64,000 nucleotides of DNA from the NCBI GenBank assembly GCA_035222895.1, contig JAVYIG010002373.1, positions 62,001 to 126,000 on the forward strand, given 5' to 3'. The stretch comes from Strongylocentrotus droebachiensis. Taxonomy: Eukaryota > Echinodermata > Echinoidea > Camarodonta > Strongylocentrotidae. Each line of letters starts with the position of its first letter. Within the stretch, counting starts at the first letter, position 1. Below the pieces are notes generated by a model, which was not told the DNA's origin, did no database searches, and saw nothing but the letters and a program-made list of their open reading frames with translations. Below, piece by piece: positions 35,614 through 47,400 of the stretch. Made by a program: the position numbers and the translations under genes.

Positions 35614-38563
35614 TCATGACCGCCAAGTAAGATAGCGTGTTTCACAACTCTTAAGGTATTCCATGTAGTATACAAAATATGACACAATGATAAAGCACCA
35701 CGACTCAGCAACTTGAATTTGTTCACACACGATTGAATATCCTTCATCCTTTACTTGTATATGTGGATGCACCATTGGGCGTTTGTCCTTCTTTGAAGCC
35801 TTTTCAGATGTCTCTGGCAGATCTCGCTCTGGCTCAGAATGTTTTTCTTGAACCATATATGCAGACAAGTTTACTTTGGTGTTTCTTTGGGATATGCAGA
35901 GAAAAGACAGGTAGAAACCACACATCTTATGAAGGCCTTTCTTAGATCCTAGTGGGTTAGCTGGTTCCCAATCATCACTGTAGAGGATTACTGGAAGCAC
36001 TAAGTCTAGGTCACCATCTTAACAAAAATTATCTTTATAAAAGCTTCCATCACAGTATGATTCTAATATGTCTTCATTAGCTTGTTTATCACCATTACAG
36101 TTCTGAAGTATGGAATGCATCATACCTGGCTGCTGCAGGTAGACCTTGAGTAGGTCATCGAGAGGGATAAATTCAAATGATTTTTCTTTAGGCAGTTGTA
36201 CCATCCGACCCTCTGCATTTAAACAGGACTGGTGGCCATATCCTAAAAATTGTTTTTGGGGTAATATAAGTACACCATTCTCCTTCCAATATTTAATTTG
36301 CTTGTATTCTGAGTCTAGATCTTGAAAGGGCTTGAAGGAATTGACACCATTCAGTGCATCTTCACAAACTGCACCATCAAGTTCTTCTCTATTGAACTTG
36401 TCACGAAGGGATGTGATTGTGTTTTGCACTTTTGAAGTGACATCATCCAGCAGTTCTTCAACATTTTTTGTAATTGTTGTCACAGTTGATGATGGTAACC
36501 CTTTACTCTTTAATGTAGCAAGAAACACTGCTGCACTATGTTTAATGTCACCATCAAATCCTGCATCTTCATTAGCATGTGGTACCTCCATCTCTTCCTG
36601 CACATCATCATCATCACTGTCTATGTATGGATGCATGTATCTACCATTAGCATCATTTTCAATATCAATCGGTCTTGCTGGTATATTTTGCAGTGGTTGG
36701 AAATGGTGTTGCATCTGCATGTGGCGCTTGTACGATTTACCATATGTAAATGATAAGTGGCAAATTTGACAAATAATGTTGGTTGACGTGTTTGTATGAA
36801 TATTATGGATGAACTTCAAGTGCTGAAATAGTCCATTCAACCCATGATTAATAAGTTGCAAACACTTAAAGCATTGGTAACTCATAAGTTCATTTGTCTT
36901 CATCTGCATGGTTAGGCTCTGCTCTATGTTGAGCAACTTGAGCTTCATCCAGTGCATCAACAGGCTGCAATTGGGCTTTGTAAGCCCTGTACTTGGCCAG
37001 AAACCTCAGCTTTGTACCAAGTTGTGAGATCAGTTGTGAAATCGCATCCGGGTCAAGCAGGTCGAAAGCAATATCATCTATTCCGTTATCTGTAAAAAAT
37101 AAATAAAAAAAGGGTGGTGTGAATGAATGAATGAAATAAAAGTCTGAAAACAGCTAGAACTAGAAATTTGCAAATTTCAAGGAAATACAACAATCTGTAT
37201 CGATTTGACCTCAGAGATGACCCCTGGTGGCCTTGAAATGACCTTGAAATAATTGATCATATTTTTGCAAGTCTTAATACCAAGTTGTAAGAAAATCCAA
37301 TGTTATAAATGCAAATTAACCCTGATTTCGCCCACCATCAATTCGCATATAATTTTTGTGCCTCAAATTTGGATTTACCACGTGCCGACACATACAAATT
37401 TATTCGCAATTTGTCGCATTGCAATTATTATGCGTAATTTTGTCGCATCATATCATGTAAATGACGCATCATATCATGTAAATGACGCATCAACATGGAA
37501 ATGAGAAAATTAGCCATTCTTTTTACCGCCACTGCGTCACTGGCAATTGTATGTACGCTACATTTTGAAAAACCTTACGCTTGATTTTTTCTGATCATTG
37601 CGCCCAAAATTTGCATTTACGTACAGACGACACGTACAAATTTCTTCGAAATTTGTCGCATTGTAATAACATGAATTAGACTATGTGTATTTTTGTAGTG
37701 TCAGAGTATCGTAAATGACACATGGAAAATTAGCTATTCTTTAATGGCAATTGTATTTGTTAATTCTTTACATTTTGAAAATTAACCCGAACGCTAGATT
37801 TTGTCAGCTGTCAATGCGCACATAATTTTTCAGCTCCAAAAATATGTTGAAAATCTTGCAAGACGTGGATTTTGATTTTGACCCATAATTTCCTAAAAAG
37901 GGACCATTAAACGGATTATTTCAGTCAAGTTAGTAAGTGGAACCGATTTATTATAGCCTCGGCCTAATTTACAATATAACATGCACGAGGTAAAATGACA
38001 TTTGGGGGGATTTTCGGGGCATAAAAATATGGCCATAGACCTCTAAATGGCCATGGTGTTAGCAAGGGAATGCGTATTTAGTCGGCTTCCGTCTCTAAAG
38101 AGAGAGCCGACCCTACCCAATAAGAGGCTTAACGAACGAAAGAGACGGAAAATTCGGTCTAAATAGACGTCTACTAAAGACGTAAAGTGTTCCGTTTTTT
38201 CTGAAAAATATTCCACAAAAGATAATCACAGGTAGATCTAGCCCTAGATTATTCTAGACTAGATCTAGATTCTAGGCCTAGGATCTAATGCAGAATGACA
38301 CTGTATTTGGGCCCCCGCCGGACATGCTGGAGTGGTTTTGAGTCTGACTTGTCTAGACTTTAGAATTAGAGTCTCGAATTTCGAGCTACGATCAATCGTG
38401 AATTACTATTTGTATCCTTAATTTGTACTATACGTTTAACACTGAGCTTTAAAAGAACAATTAAAATGAATTAAATACCTTGAAATGTCTCTATAACTTC
38501 AGCTAAACCCCATCGGCGAAGCCGAGCAGAAACCAAATCGTCGCCTTGCCCTTGTACCGCCAT
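35614..38563 (-). pseudogene. SAM-domain + C2H2 multi-copy gene, probably inactivated
   Basis: Exon 1 (38,563-38,479): MAVQGQGDDLVSARLRRWGL then AEVIETFQ. Exon 2 starts at 37,089 after 'ttttttacag': 'NGIDDIAFDLLDPDAISQLI ... LGTKLRFLAKYRAYK'. Together they give a SAM-like domain with matching phase. The frame then shifts by one before the C2H2 part (ORF 36,960-36,019): 'SYQCFKCLQL...QHLKFIH' and 'ICQICHLSFTYGKSYKRHM'. An acidic linker and a conserved C-terminal block follow. A TAA at 36,019-36,021 interrupts an otherwise continuous frame that resumes 'DGDLDLVLPVILYSDDWEPA' followed by NPLGSKKGLHK. Proteins with this C-terminal block are multi-copy in aquatic animals (recalled). Frameshift plus stop suggest a pseudogene, though unseen introns are possible. 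Confidence 0.6.
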
Positions 38564-40395
38564 TTTCGTCTGCACTGCACTTGCACTGCATATCGCACGT
38601 GTGCGCGCAAATTGCAATCGCGTATCGAGAAAATGTCAACGACGCGAAATCATGAAATCTATCACGTGATTTTTCCCCCGGGACTTTTTAAACAACTCTG
38701 TTTAATTAAATCTTTTTGTCTTTCAATACATAGTTGTTTAAGTCAATCGAGCACTGATTTTTCGATTTTGAACAACGTTGTTTAAGTTTTTAAACAACAT
38801 TCTTTTAAACAGTGATATTTTAAACACCGTTCTAACAGTGTATATTGTCCATTTTGCCCCAATGACATATTTTGTAATAAAAGTTTGCGTAGAAAATCCT
38901 TGAAGCATAGTCGGCATGCAAACAGGCGAGTCTAACGTTGATATCTTTATGATTAATATATACAAATATTTGATTAGAATCGATACCAAAATTACCAAAT
39001 TTCAGCCATATGAACATCCCCTTACCTTAGATCATGAGGCTGTAATTTTTTGGATGGGACCTTATTCCGATGTGCCTCCATGTAACCGGATGAAAATTCA
39101 GTGCTGAAGTTATTTTGGCATCTTCTCTTCTTCAAAGAATTTGCACAGAGGGCGACCTTTTTTAACATATGCTAATTTCAAATTTCCATTTTGCCCCCCC
39201 GGGTCCGTTATGCCCCACTTTCCCCTACTTGTTTCAGTTTCAGGGAGACAAGTAATAAATTAATGATTTATTCACTCCCAGCACATCATAATTGTTTTTC
39301 TTCTCCTGTACACATATATTTCTGACTTCCAGATATTGAAGTTGACATTGTTTTAAGAAAATTATATTGATTGGTGAAAAGTTTGCCTCATGTCATTATT
39401 CGTACAACTCGGTATCAACTGTTTAACTCATATATATATATACATAGGATAAAGTATTAATAACATTGATTCTGAAGTCATAGCTATGTAAACGTAAAGA
39501 TACATTTTTTATATTGTACTTTTGAATATTTATGTAACCGTAAATTGCTGTATGATAATGAACAAAGAAATATATATGTATTTATGGATCAATACTACTT
39601 TATTGCAGAGGTTTCTTATTTAACTGTTTGCTGAGTAGGTGACGAGATGTACAAAGAGCAAGACAGATGAAGTGAATAGAGCAAAAGAACAGGCAGAAGA
39701 GAGAGAGAGAGCGCGCGCGAGAGAGAGAGTGAGTTAGATAGAGGGAACAAAAGAAATGGATTAGAGAGAGAGAGAGAGAGAAGATGTAGAATGAGAGACG
39801 TAAGAGTGAGAAACAGCATGTAGGTGAGTGAAATGAGAGTAAAGGAAGATGATACAAATGCGTACAACAGAGAAAAAAGTAAGAGAGATGGAAAAGAGAA
39901 CAGAAATAATAGGAACACACGCATGTTTGAACCGTGGCGTAAAAGGAGTCCATTGAAAGTGTGATGATGTTAATAGGAATGATCAAAATTAAATGCGTTA
40001 AAGGGTTTTTGACATAATTTGTTTTCCCTCATGAAATGACGCGATCCCTTTTAATGTAGCTTTTAAATTCATCATTAATTAAACATGAATACCGTACGCC
40101 TCATTCCTGTTCTAATGTCTATTTCTATTCATCCTTTTTAACGGTATCTAAAAATGTTCTTGTATAGATCCCCCCTTTGTTCAAATTAGTAGATCAATCA
40201 TGAAAAATATAGCGAACCACGTTTACTCAGAAAGAACATAATTATTTCTCCCGTGTAGAAGCACGTACAATAATTGAACATGACTGTCTAGGCATGAAGT
40301 GCCTTCTCATATATCGATTATTGGAAAACTTTGTAAGCCATTGTCGATAGAATTTTTTTTTTTCACTTCCAAAATACTATAATGATTTGCTTCAG
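38564..40395. other. Intergenic between the SAM/C2H2 gene and the lectin gene
   Basis: Could hold divergent promoters for the minus-strand SAM gene and the + lectin gene. CpG-containing sequence surrounds the SAM start; no TATA box is assigned. Contents: a (GA)n/GCGCGC tract at 39,690-39,790. From about 39,930 the sequence is homologous to about 59,960 onwards. No exon seen. Confidence 0.5.
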
Positions 40396-40502
40396 ATATT
40401 AATAGAGCACCTCATAGCCATCTTTGGAGGAAGACGTTGGTCTCTTGTAGTCGTCTACTTCCCTAAAAACTGGATTTTGCCAGAGTTTTTCATAAACTCG
40501 AG
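40396..40502 (+). other. Probable 5' UTR exon of lectin gene 1
   Basis: Preceded by 'ttgcttcag' and ended by 'CTCGAG|gtacgt'. Both borders are conserved in the tandem copy (60,399-60,494) while the sequence between has base changes and an indel, as in an untranslated exon. The signal-peptide exon with ATG immediately after its acceptor needs such a leader. The left edge may instead be a transcription start. Confidence 0.5.
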
Positions 40503-41392
40503 GTACGTTTTATTCATAAAAATATCTTTTAGAACACGTAGAAAAGCTTTTGAACCTATTTTCAAAACCTAAGGCATCTGATACCCAAAGTATAGTATTA
40601 ATCTGTTGGAAGAAAGGGTTATCTTCCTCATTGGCGTTATCCGCAGGATTGAGTGTGTGCGGTGTGTAGATATTATATGGGGCGTTGGTGTGTGTGGGGG
40701 AGATATGTGGGTGCGTTCGTCTATGTGAGCGTGTGCGTATGTGTGGGTTTGCGTGTGTTGGTTTGCGTGTGTTGGTGAAATGCGATTCACCCGATTTATT
40801 GTCCCTTTGATAGGACAACAAATCATAGTTTGTTCTTTAATTGCATATGTTAAACAATTATATGTATCACATATTGTTTATTTTGCTATTTAAACATCGT
40901 TGATCGGCAAGTTCGTGTAGTAAGGTCACTATTAAAAATTGGTAAATAAGTACAAAATATTGATGAAAATGTTATTCTTTTGTTGGTCGTATTTAAAGAG
41001 AAGGTTGAGTTCTGGGAAGAGGTGAACAATCATTTGTGAGCGCGTTGTCACTGTTATGCAAGTGTGGAAGAACTTCAGAGAAAAAAAGGTTCCCTGCAAA
41101 GCATGGCTCTTCAAATGTCTTAATATTCTAAATATGGCATGTAACATCATACAAATCGGAACGGATTTTTATGCCACATGTACGTGTAGTCCCATATACA
41201 TCTTTCTGTGTACAGTACGTGCTTGTAACTTTACCAAGACTGGGCCAAATTTCTTATCATTTTGATGATTCCAGAACCTTGCAGTACACACCAACACGAA
41301 CCTTTTATGATCGATTCCAGAACGTTTCTTTCACAATGCAATCGCATGACCAGAACTTTATCTTTAAATAATAATTGTTTTTTATCTTACAG

Positions 41393-41459
41393 ATGGACTT
41401 TACTTTTTACACTCTCGCATTTGTGATCAGTACGCAAATATATCTCAGTACCGGGGAAG
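41393..41459 (+). CDS. Signal-peptide exon, lectin gene 1
   Basis: ATG follows directly after 'ttatcttacag'. It encodes MDFTFYTLAFVISTQIYLST then GE, and ends 'GGGGAAG|gtttgt' leaving one base, which joins CTLD1 as Ala. The hydrophobic FTFYTLAFVIST core fits a secretory signal. The exon and flanks are duplicated at 61,054. Confidence 0.85.
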
Positions 41460-44400
41460 GTTTGTAATTCCATCTTTCCTATTCTTTTCTATTCTATTCT
41501 AGTATACGAATCACAAGAAAATGCCAAGAAGGTTTAAATTAAGGAATCAGGGCCCGGGTCATAAAATAACTCTTTATGAAAATACATTCATGAAAAGGGT
41601 GTATTTTGAAATTTGAAACAAGAAAATTTACCTAAATTTCACAAGTCTTCATTTTGTTAGAAAATCCCATCTATGCTTCTTAAAAGAAAGTATATATTTT
41701 TTTAAAATTTGATTATTTAGTTTTTGGTTGATATTTCGTGACTAGCTTCCGCAACGCATTGAGATATCATCGTACGATTTTTGAAATCTTTCTTTTTCTG
41801 AACCAATAGACCAGTTTACTAACATATTCAAATTGTATGCATACTTTTTAAACAAAAGTTGTTCTTGACAACCCGAAAGCTTGTCCTAGGCTTGCCCGAC
41901 ATAGCAAACGTTAATGTATGCAGACTGGGTTCCAAGTATTTTAGTTTATTCATGAATAACAGGTTAATGGATTAAGTCGTCACTAGATCCCCAGGAAAGA
42001 AACATCCGTAAATTTGAATATGTTATACCTAGGTCACATTTGCTCTACGGCTAGGATACGGCCCCCGTACGCCCCCGAAATCGAGAGATACTTGCGGCGG
42101 CCGCAGAGAATCTTCGGTGGTCTCAGGGTCACCGTCACCCCGGAGCGTATCCCTATCTTTACAAGCCGTACGGGTCGCCGTGGGATTATAACGCGTAGTT
42201 ATAGCTGTTTTCATTTCTAGGTTCGCCGTAGCAATTAAACACGCCGTAGCGATGCCGTAGAGCGGCCTTGCGTTTTTATATACTCCAGGGGTGAAGCGGT
42301 ATCATCAGTCTGGCCGCACGGTCGCCGTATGGTCCCCTTCGGCCGCCCTGTGGGCACCTTGCGGCAACCTTGTGTCTGCCTTAGTATTTGTCAAAAACCT
42401 ACGCCCACCGTAGGGACGCCCTACGGCAACCGTGCGTCATCACTTCAAAGGCTGTACGGCAGCCGCAGATTTTCTGTCTCCACAAATTCAAAATACGCCA
42501 TGCGGCTACCCTTACATTATGTGACCGCTACCGTATGTGGCCGTGGGAATGCTGCGGCGGCCCTATTGCTATTGGCCGTAGATATTTTAGACCGCACGGC
42601 CGCGGCGGCAAATGTGATAGGCATTACTGTTAGTAAACTGGTCTAATATCACGGACATTATATGCACGTACGTTTGTGGGGACACATGTGTCGCCTTTTA
42701 AAATTGTTGTTTAACCTCAAGCCAGCCCCAAAGTTGGGAATTATGGATCTTATGCATAAATCAATTGGAAAACTGTAGTTCTTTTTATCATTTCTCAAAT
42801 GGATGCATTGTTAATGAATGATGAATTTTCATCAAGATGGAAGCCTTTAATCGCAAAGCCCTTTATAAACTTTGTATATGTGTAAGATATGAAGTTATAA
42901 AAGCCCATAGCAGTTTTTCTATGGAAAAATATCCCAGTAAACTTAGAATTAGCGTACTATTTGAATAAAACACATTTCATAAAAAAAAAAAAAATTGGAT
43001 AGCAATATCTGCTTGTTTGATTGTATTTGCAGCTTGTGATGTGAATCAGGTTGAATTCGATGGGTCCTTGTACCATTTCTCTCGAAACCCGTCCGACTTT
43101 TACACATCGAAAGTCTCTTGCGAGGATCTGGGAATGCATCTGGTCTCGATAGGATCCCGAGAAGAACAGGACTTCTTGGTCTCCAACCTACCCGACAAGA
43201 GCTCAGCTTACTGGATAGGAATAGGCAGTGTGACTTGGCAAGACGGTTCAAACTTGACTTACAACAGGTTCAGAGGATATCCGTATGATTTTGATAAAGG
43301 AGGAACTTGTTTCCAAATGTTTATACCGCTTCCACCCTATTGGCGTGATGACAGTGTCGACAGAAGGCATACTTGTATTTGTGAAAACGAAGGCGGTGAG
43401 TACTGAACATTGTTATTCAGATATCACTTTGACCTACATGAGGGTTATTATGTGTTCCACTGGTTGTGCCAGGCCCCTTAAATCCAATCATTCTTCCCTG
43501 AAGCCCCCCCCCCCCCACACGCACACAAACACGAATATATCCCTCCCCTATTTTTTTTTCTTCTACGCTCCTTTAAGAATGTTAGATGTATAATCTACCT
43601 GCAAAATCTGTAGGAAATATTTATTCTTGTTATGAAGTTTTCTGAACTTTGCTCTCCCCTCTTACCAAATCCTAGATAGCTTTTCGTAGATGTATTCATT
43701 TTAGCAAACACCTACAACTAAGCGTTAAAAACAATCTTTTACTCTCATATTGGCAACAACAAAAATTAATTTGAAATTGCACATTGTACGTTAAAGTGTA
43801 TGACATTGTCTGGAGTTAGATTTCATTCAAACATAATTTTTAAAAAGTATTGAAGATCAAAGACATCAGCCTGACTGGCTGTCGGTCACGATGGCTGTTC
43901 GTTTTGGGGGCTGTTGGTCTCCTGGGATGTGCTAAAGTAATCAGGCGCGGATCCAGGATTTCTTAGGGGGGGAGGCCCAAATTTGAAATTATGCGAGCCA
44001 AATATTGGTACGTAATGGTGACCAGCAGTGATGTAATTAGGGGTGGGTGGGTGCAGGGAGGGGCGAGTTTTCCCCCTCCCTCCTCCGCGAAGCGCGGAAG
44101 CTTTGACATTTCAATAAATTATTAGAGAAAGAAGACGATTCGTTGTACCATTCCCAAAAGTAATCCTGGTCTAAATTATGTTTTCCCCCATCCCGCGAGA
44201 AGCGCGAAAGCTTTCACGTTTCATTAAATCATTAGCGAAAGAAGACGATTCGTTGTACCGTTCTCGACTCTTAATCCTTGTCTAAATTCAGTTTTCCCCC
44301 CGCTTCGACGTTTCATTAAATTTTTAGAGAATAAAGACGATTCGTTATTCCGCTCTCGAAAATAATTAAGTTTCCCCCTCCCGCGCGAAGCGCAGAAGCT

Positions 44401-47400
44401 TTCACGTTTCATTAAATCATTAGCGAAAGAAGACGAGTCGTTGTACCGTTATGACTTTTAATCCTTGTCTAAATTCAGTTTCCCCCCTCCCACGCGAAGC
44501 GCGGAAGCTTTTACGTTTCATTAAATCATTAGAGAAAGAAGACGATTCGTTGTACCGTTCTCGACTCTTAATCCTTGTCTAAATTCAGTTCCCCCCCCCC
44601 CCGCTTCGACGTTTCATTACATTTTTAGAGAATGAAGACGATTCGTTATTCCGCTCTCGAAAATAATTTAGTTTCCCCCATCCGCGCCAATCGCGGAAGC
44701 TTTTACGTTTCATTCAATCATTAGCGAAAGAAGACGATTCGTTGTATACCGTTATGATTTTTAATCCTCGTCTAAATTCACTTTCCCCCCCCCCCCCCAC
44801 CCGCGCGAAGCGCGGAAGCTTTTACGTTTCATTAAATCATTAGGGAAAGAAGACGATTCGTTGTACCGTTATGACTTTTGATCCTCGTCTATTTTTATTC
44901 CCCCCCCTCCCGCGCAAGCTTTTACGTTTCATCAAATCATTAGAGAAAGAATATGATTTAATCATGGTCAGATGACCATATTTCGATACCCATTATAATG
45001 TGACACTGGCAGTTAACTATTTTTCTTTCTCGCTCTCTTTCTTTCTATTTCTCTTTAATATACTTTTTCAAAGAAAGTGTGTGTGTGTGTGGAGGGGGGG
45101 GGGGGGGGGCTCGAGGATCACGATCCCCGCCGTTCCGTGGGCCCTGATATGTAGGCATCTCAAGAAGCATTTTTCTTGCCTGGCTGTAAATTTAGGAATT
45201 TGTCATTTTCCAACAAACGCATAAAGTGAGGAAAATCTCGGAAAATTATCTCATTTCAGCATTATTTGTAAACCCCCGTTATGGAATTAAAAATAAACCA
45301 CCTTTGAATTCTATTTCCACAAAGCCCCCCCCCCTCCCCTATCAGTACGCCAGGCCCCCCCCCCCCACCGATCTACAACTTGTTGGCGGGAAAATTACAA
45401 CTGATATCCCTTACCTTTCTTCATTCTCTTTTTTTTTTCCTCCCCTTTCTCTCCTCTTTCCCTTTCCCTTCCCTTCCTTACCTTTCTTTTAGGTTGGCTG
45501 GGGGGGGGGGGGGGAAGGGGGGAGGGGGGGGGGGGGAGGGGCAAGGTCATTTTGGTCCCCACCCCGCTCCACACATTGTTGGCGTGATTAACCGCAACTG
45601 ATCTCCCTCTTCTTTTCTTTTGATTTGGGGGGGGGGGGGGGGGGGGGGAGGTAACAGCCTGGGAGGCAAGTCCTTTTGCCCCCCCCCCGATCTCCTTCTT
45701 CCCTCTTTTCTTTTCTTCTTCCTCTTCTTTTTTTTCCCTTTCTCTCCTCTTTCCCTTTCCCTTCTTTTCCTTCTCTCTCTCTCTCCCTTTATTTTATTTT
45801 TATTTTTTTTGCGGGGGGGGGGGGGGGGGCAAGGCCCGCTCGGCCTCCCCCCCCCCCTGGATCCGCGCCTGAAAGTAATTGTATTCACCAGATTTACTAC
45901 CTAATCTCATAGTGCTGATGAATGGTAAAAAGATAAAAGTTACAAAATACTTTTACCCGATTACAGAGGAAATAATCACCGTCGAAATAATGTCAGACTC
46001 CGGGGCAGTAACAATGCCATTGCAAAGGCAAAACATCAGGTAAATTGTCGAAGGTTTCCAGAATAAAAAAAAATGGCTCGAATGAATTCCGAATTGTATC
46101 ATGAAGTATATCAGATGAGCAGTTTATAGCAAATTTAACGAAAATCTTGCCGGAAATCATATTCACTGAAACGCATTGATTAATTTTGCACATAGTTGAC
46201 CATAATTATGCACTCGGGTCAGACGACTCCCTTACATTTCACCTCTTTGTCTTTTTTAAGGGCCCATGTCTTCTACAAATCGTCCGGCAGATAAAGTAAT
46301 TTTGTAGCCCTGTAAATTCAGGACGGGTTTTGGTTGATTTTGTATGAGTTGTGTATTTAAAAGAACTCACAATAAACATAGCTTTTAACAATGCTGCCAC
46401 AAATGTCATCATAATCTATTCCTCCCCTTTCCATTTTTGTGTGTATATATAGCCTGCGATCCAGAACTTGTCGAATTCCAAGGGTCTTGCTATTACTTCT
46501 CCGGAATTGTTTCACATTACAACACATCCAAAGCCCTTTGTGAGAGTCTAGGAATGCATTTGGTCTACGTAGGTTCTCAAGAAGAACAGGATTTTTTGGA
46601 GATAAACCAAACACCATTTATCGGTACGTGGATCGGGCTAAGTGCTGTGAACTGGCTTGATAGTTCGAGCCTGACCTATGCGAATTTCGGTTACTACACC
46701 TCGACATTCGATGATGGAGGAACTTGTTTCGTGATGAGCTCGTCGTCCTCGTTCCGGTGGCTTGACGATGACGGATCAAACCTTCACTATGCCATCTGTG
46801 AAAAGGAAGGAGGTGAGCACAAACATATGATTTTTTTCCTCCTGAGCAAAATAAATGGAAACACAACAACAAAGGCCATATTACTTGAAGAAAAAAACGT
46901 CTCTTATGATTGGAAATTGTTTGAATCAAAAGGGGAGGTTAATGAATTAAACATCAAAGACGCTTGATCACAGGTTCTAATGGGAAAAGTGAGAGCATCC
47001 GGGGATATACTTGATAGTGGATGGTATCGTTAATGCCTCTGTCACATTTGCCGCGGCGGCCGTAGGGTCTAAAATATCTACGGCCAATAGGAATAATAGG
47101 GCCGCCGCAGCATTCCCATGGTCACATACTGTAGCAGTCACAAATGTTAGGGTAGCCGCACGGCGTATTTTGAATTTGTGGAGACAGAAAACCTGCGCCT
47201 GCCGTATGGCCTTTAAAGTGACGACGAAAGGTAGCCACACGGTCACCGTACACCCGACGTATATGATCGCCGTGGAACTGCTCTACGGCATGGCTACGGT
47301 GTGTCTAATTCGTCGCTGTTTTCACGAAGTGACGGTAGTGAAACAAATTTGCATTCACTTTGCGTTACGATTTTCCTCACTACCGTCACTTCGTGAAAAC

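Noticed and set aside
42329-42646. 105-codon ORF, and the 151-codon ORF at 47,011-47,466
   Set aside because: Both lie in the GC-rich foldback element in opposite orientation and do not encode matching proteins; incidental openness of GC-rich DNA.
45547-45904. ORFs over poly-G/poly-C and CT tracts
   Set aside because: Low-complexity interior of the hAT-like element; homopolymer lengths here may also be unreliable.
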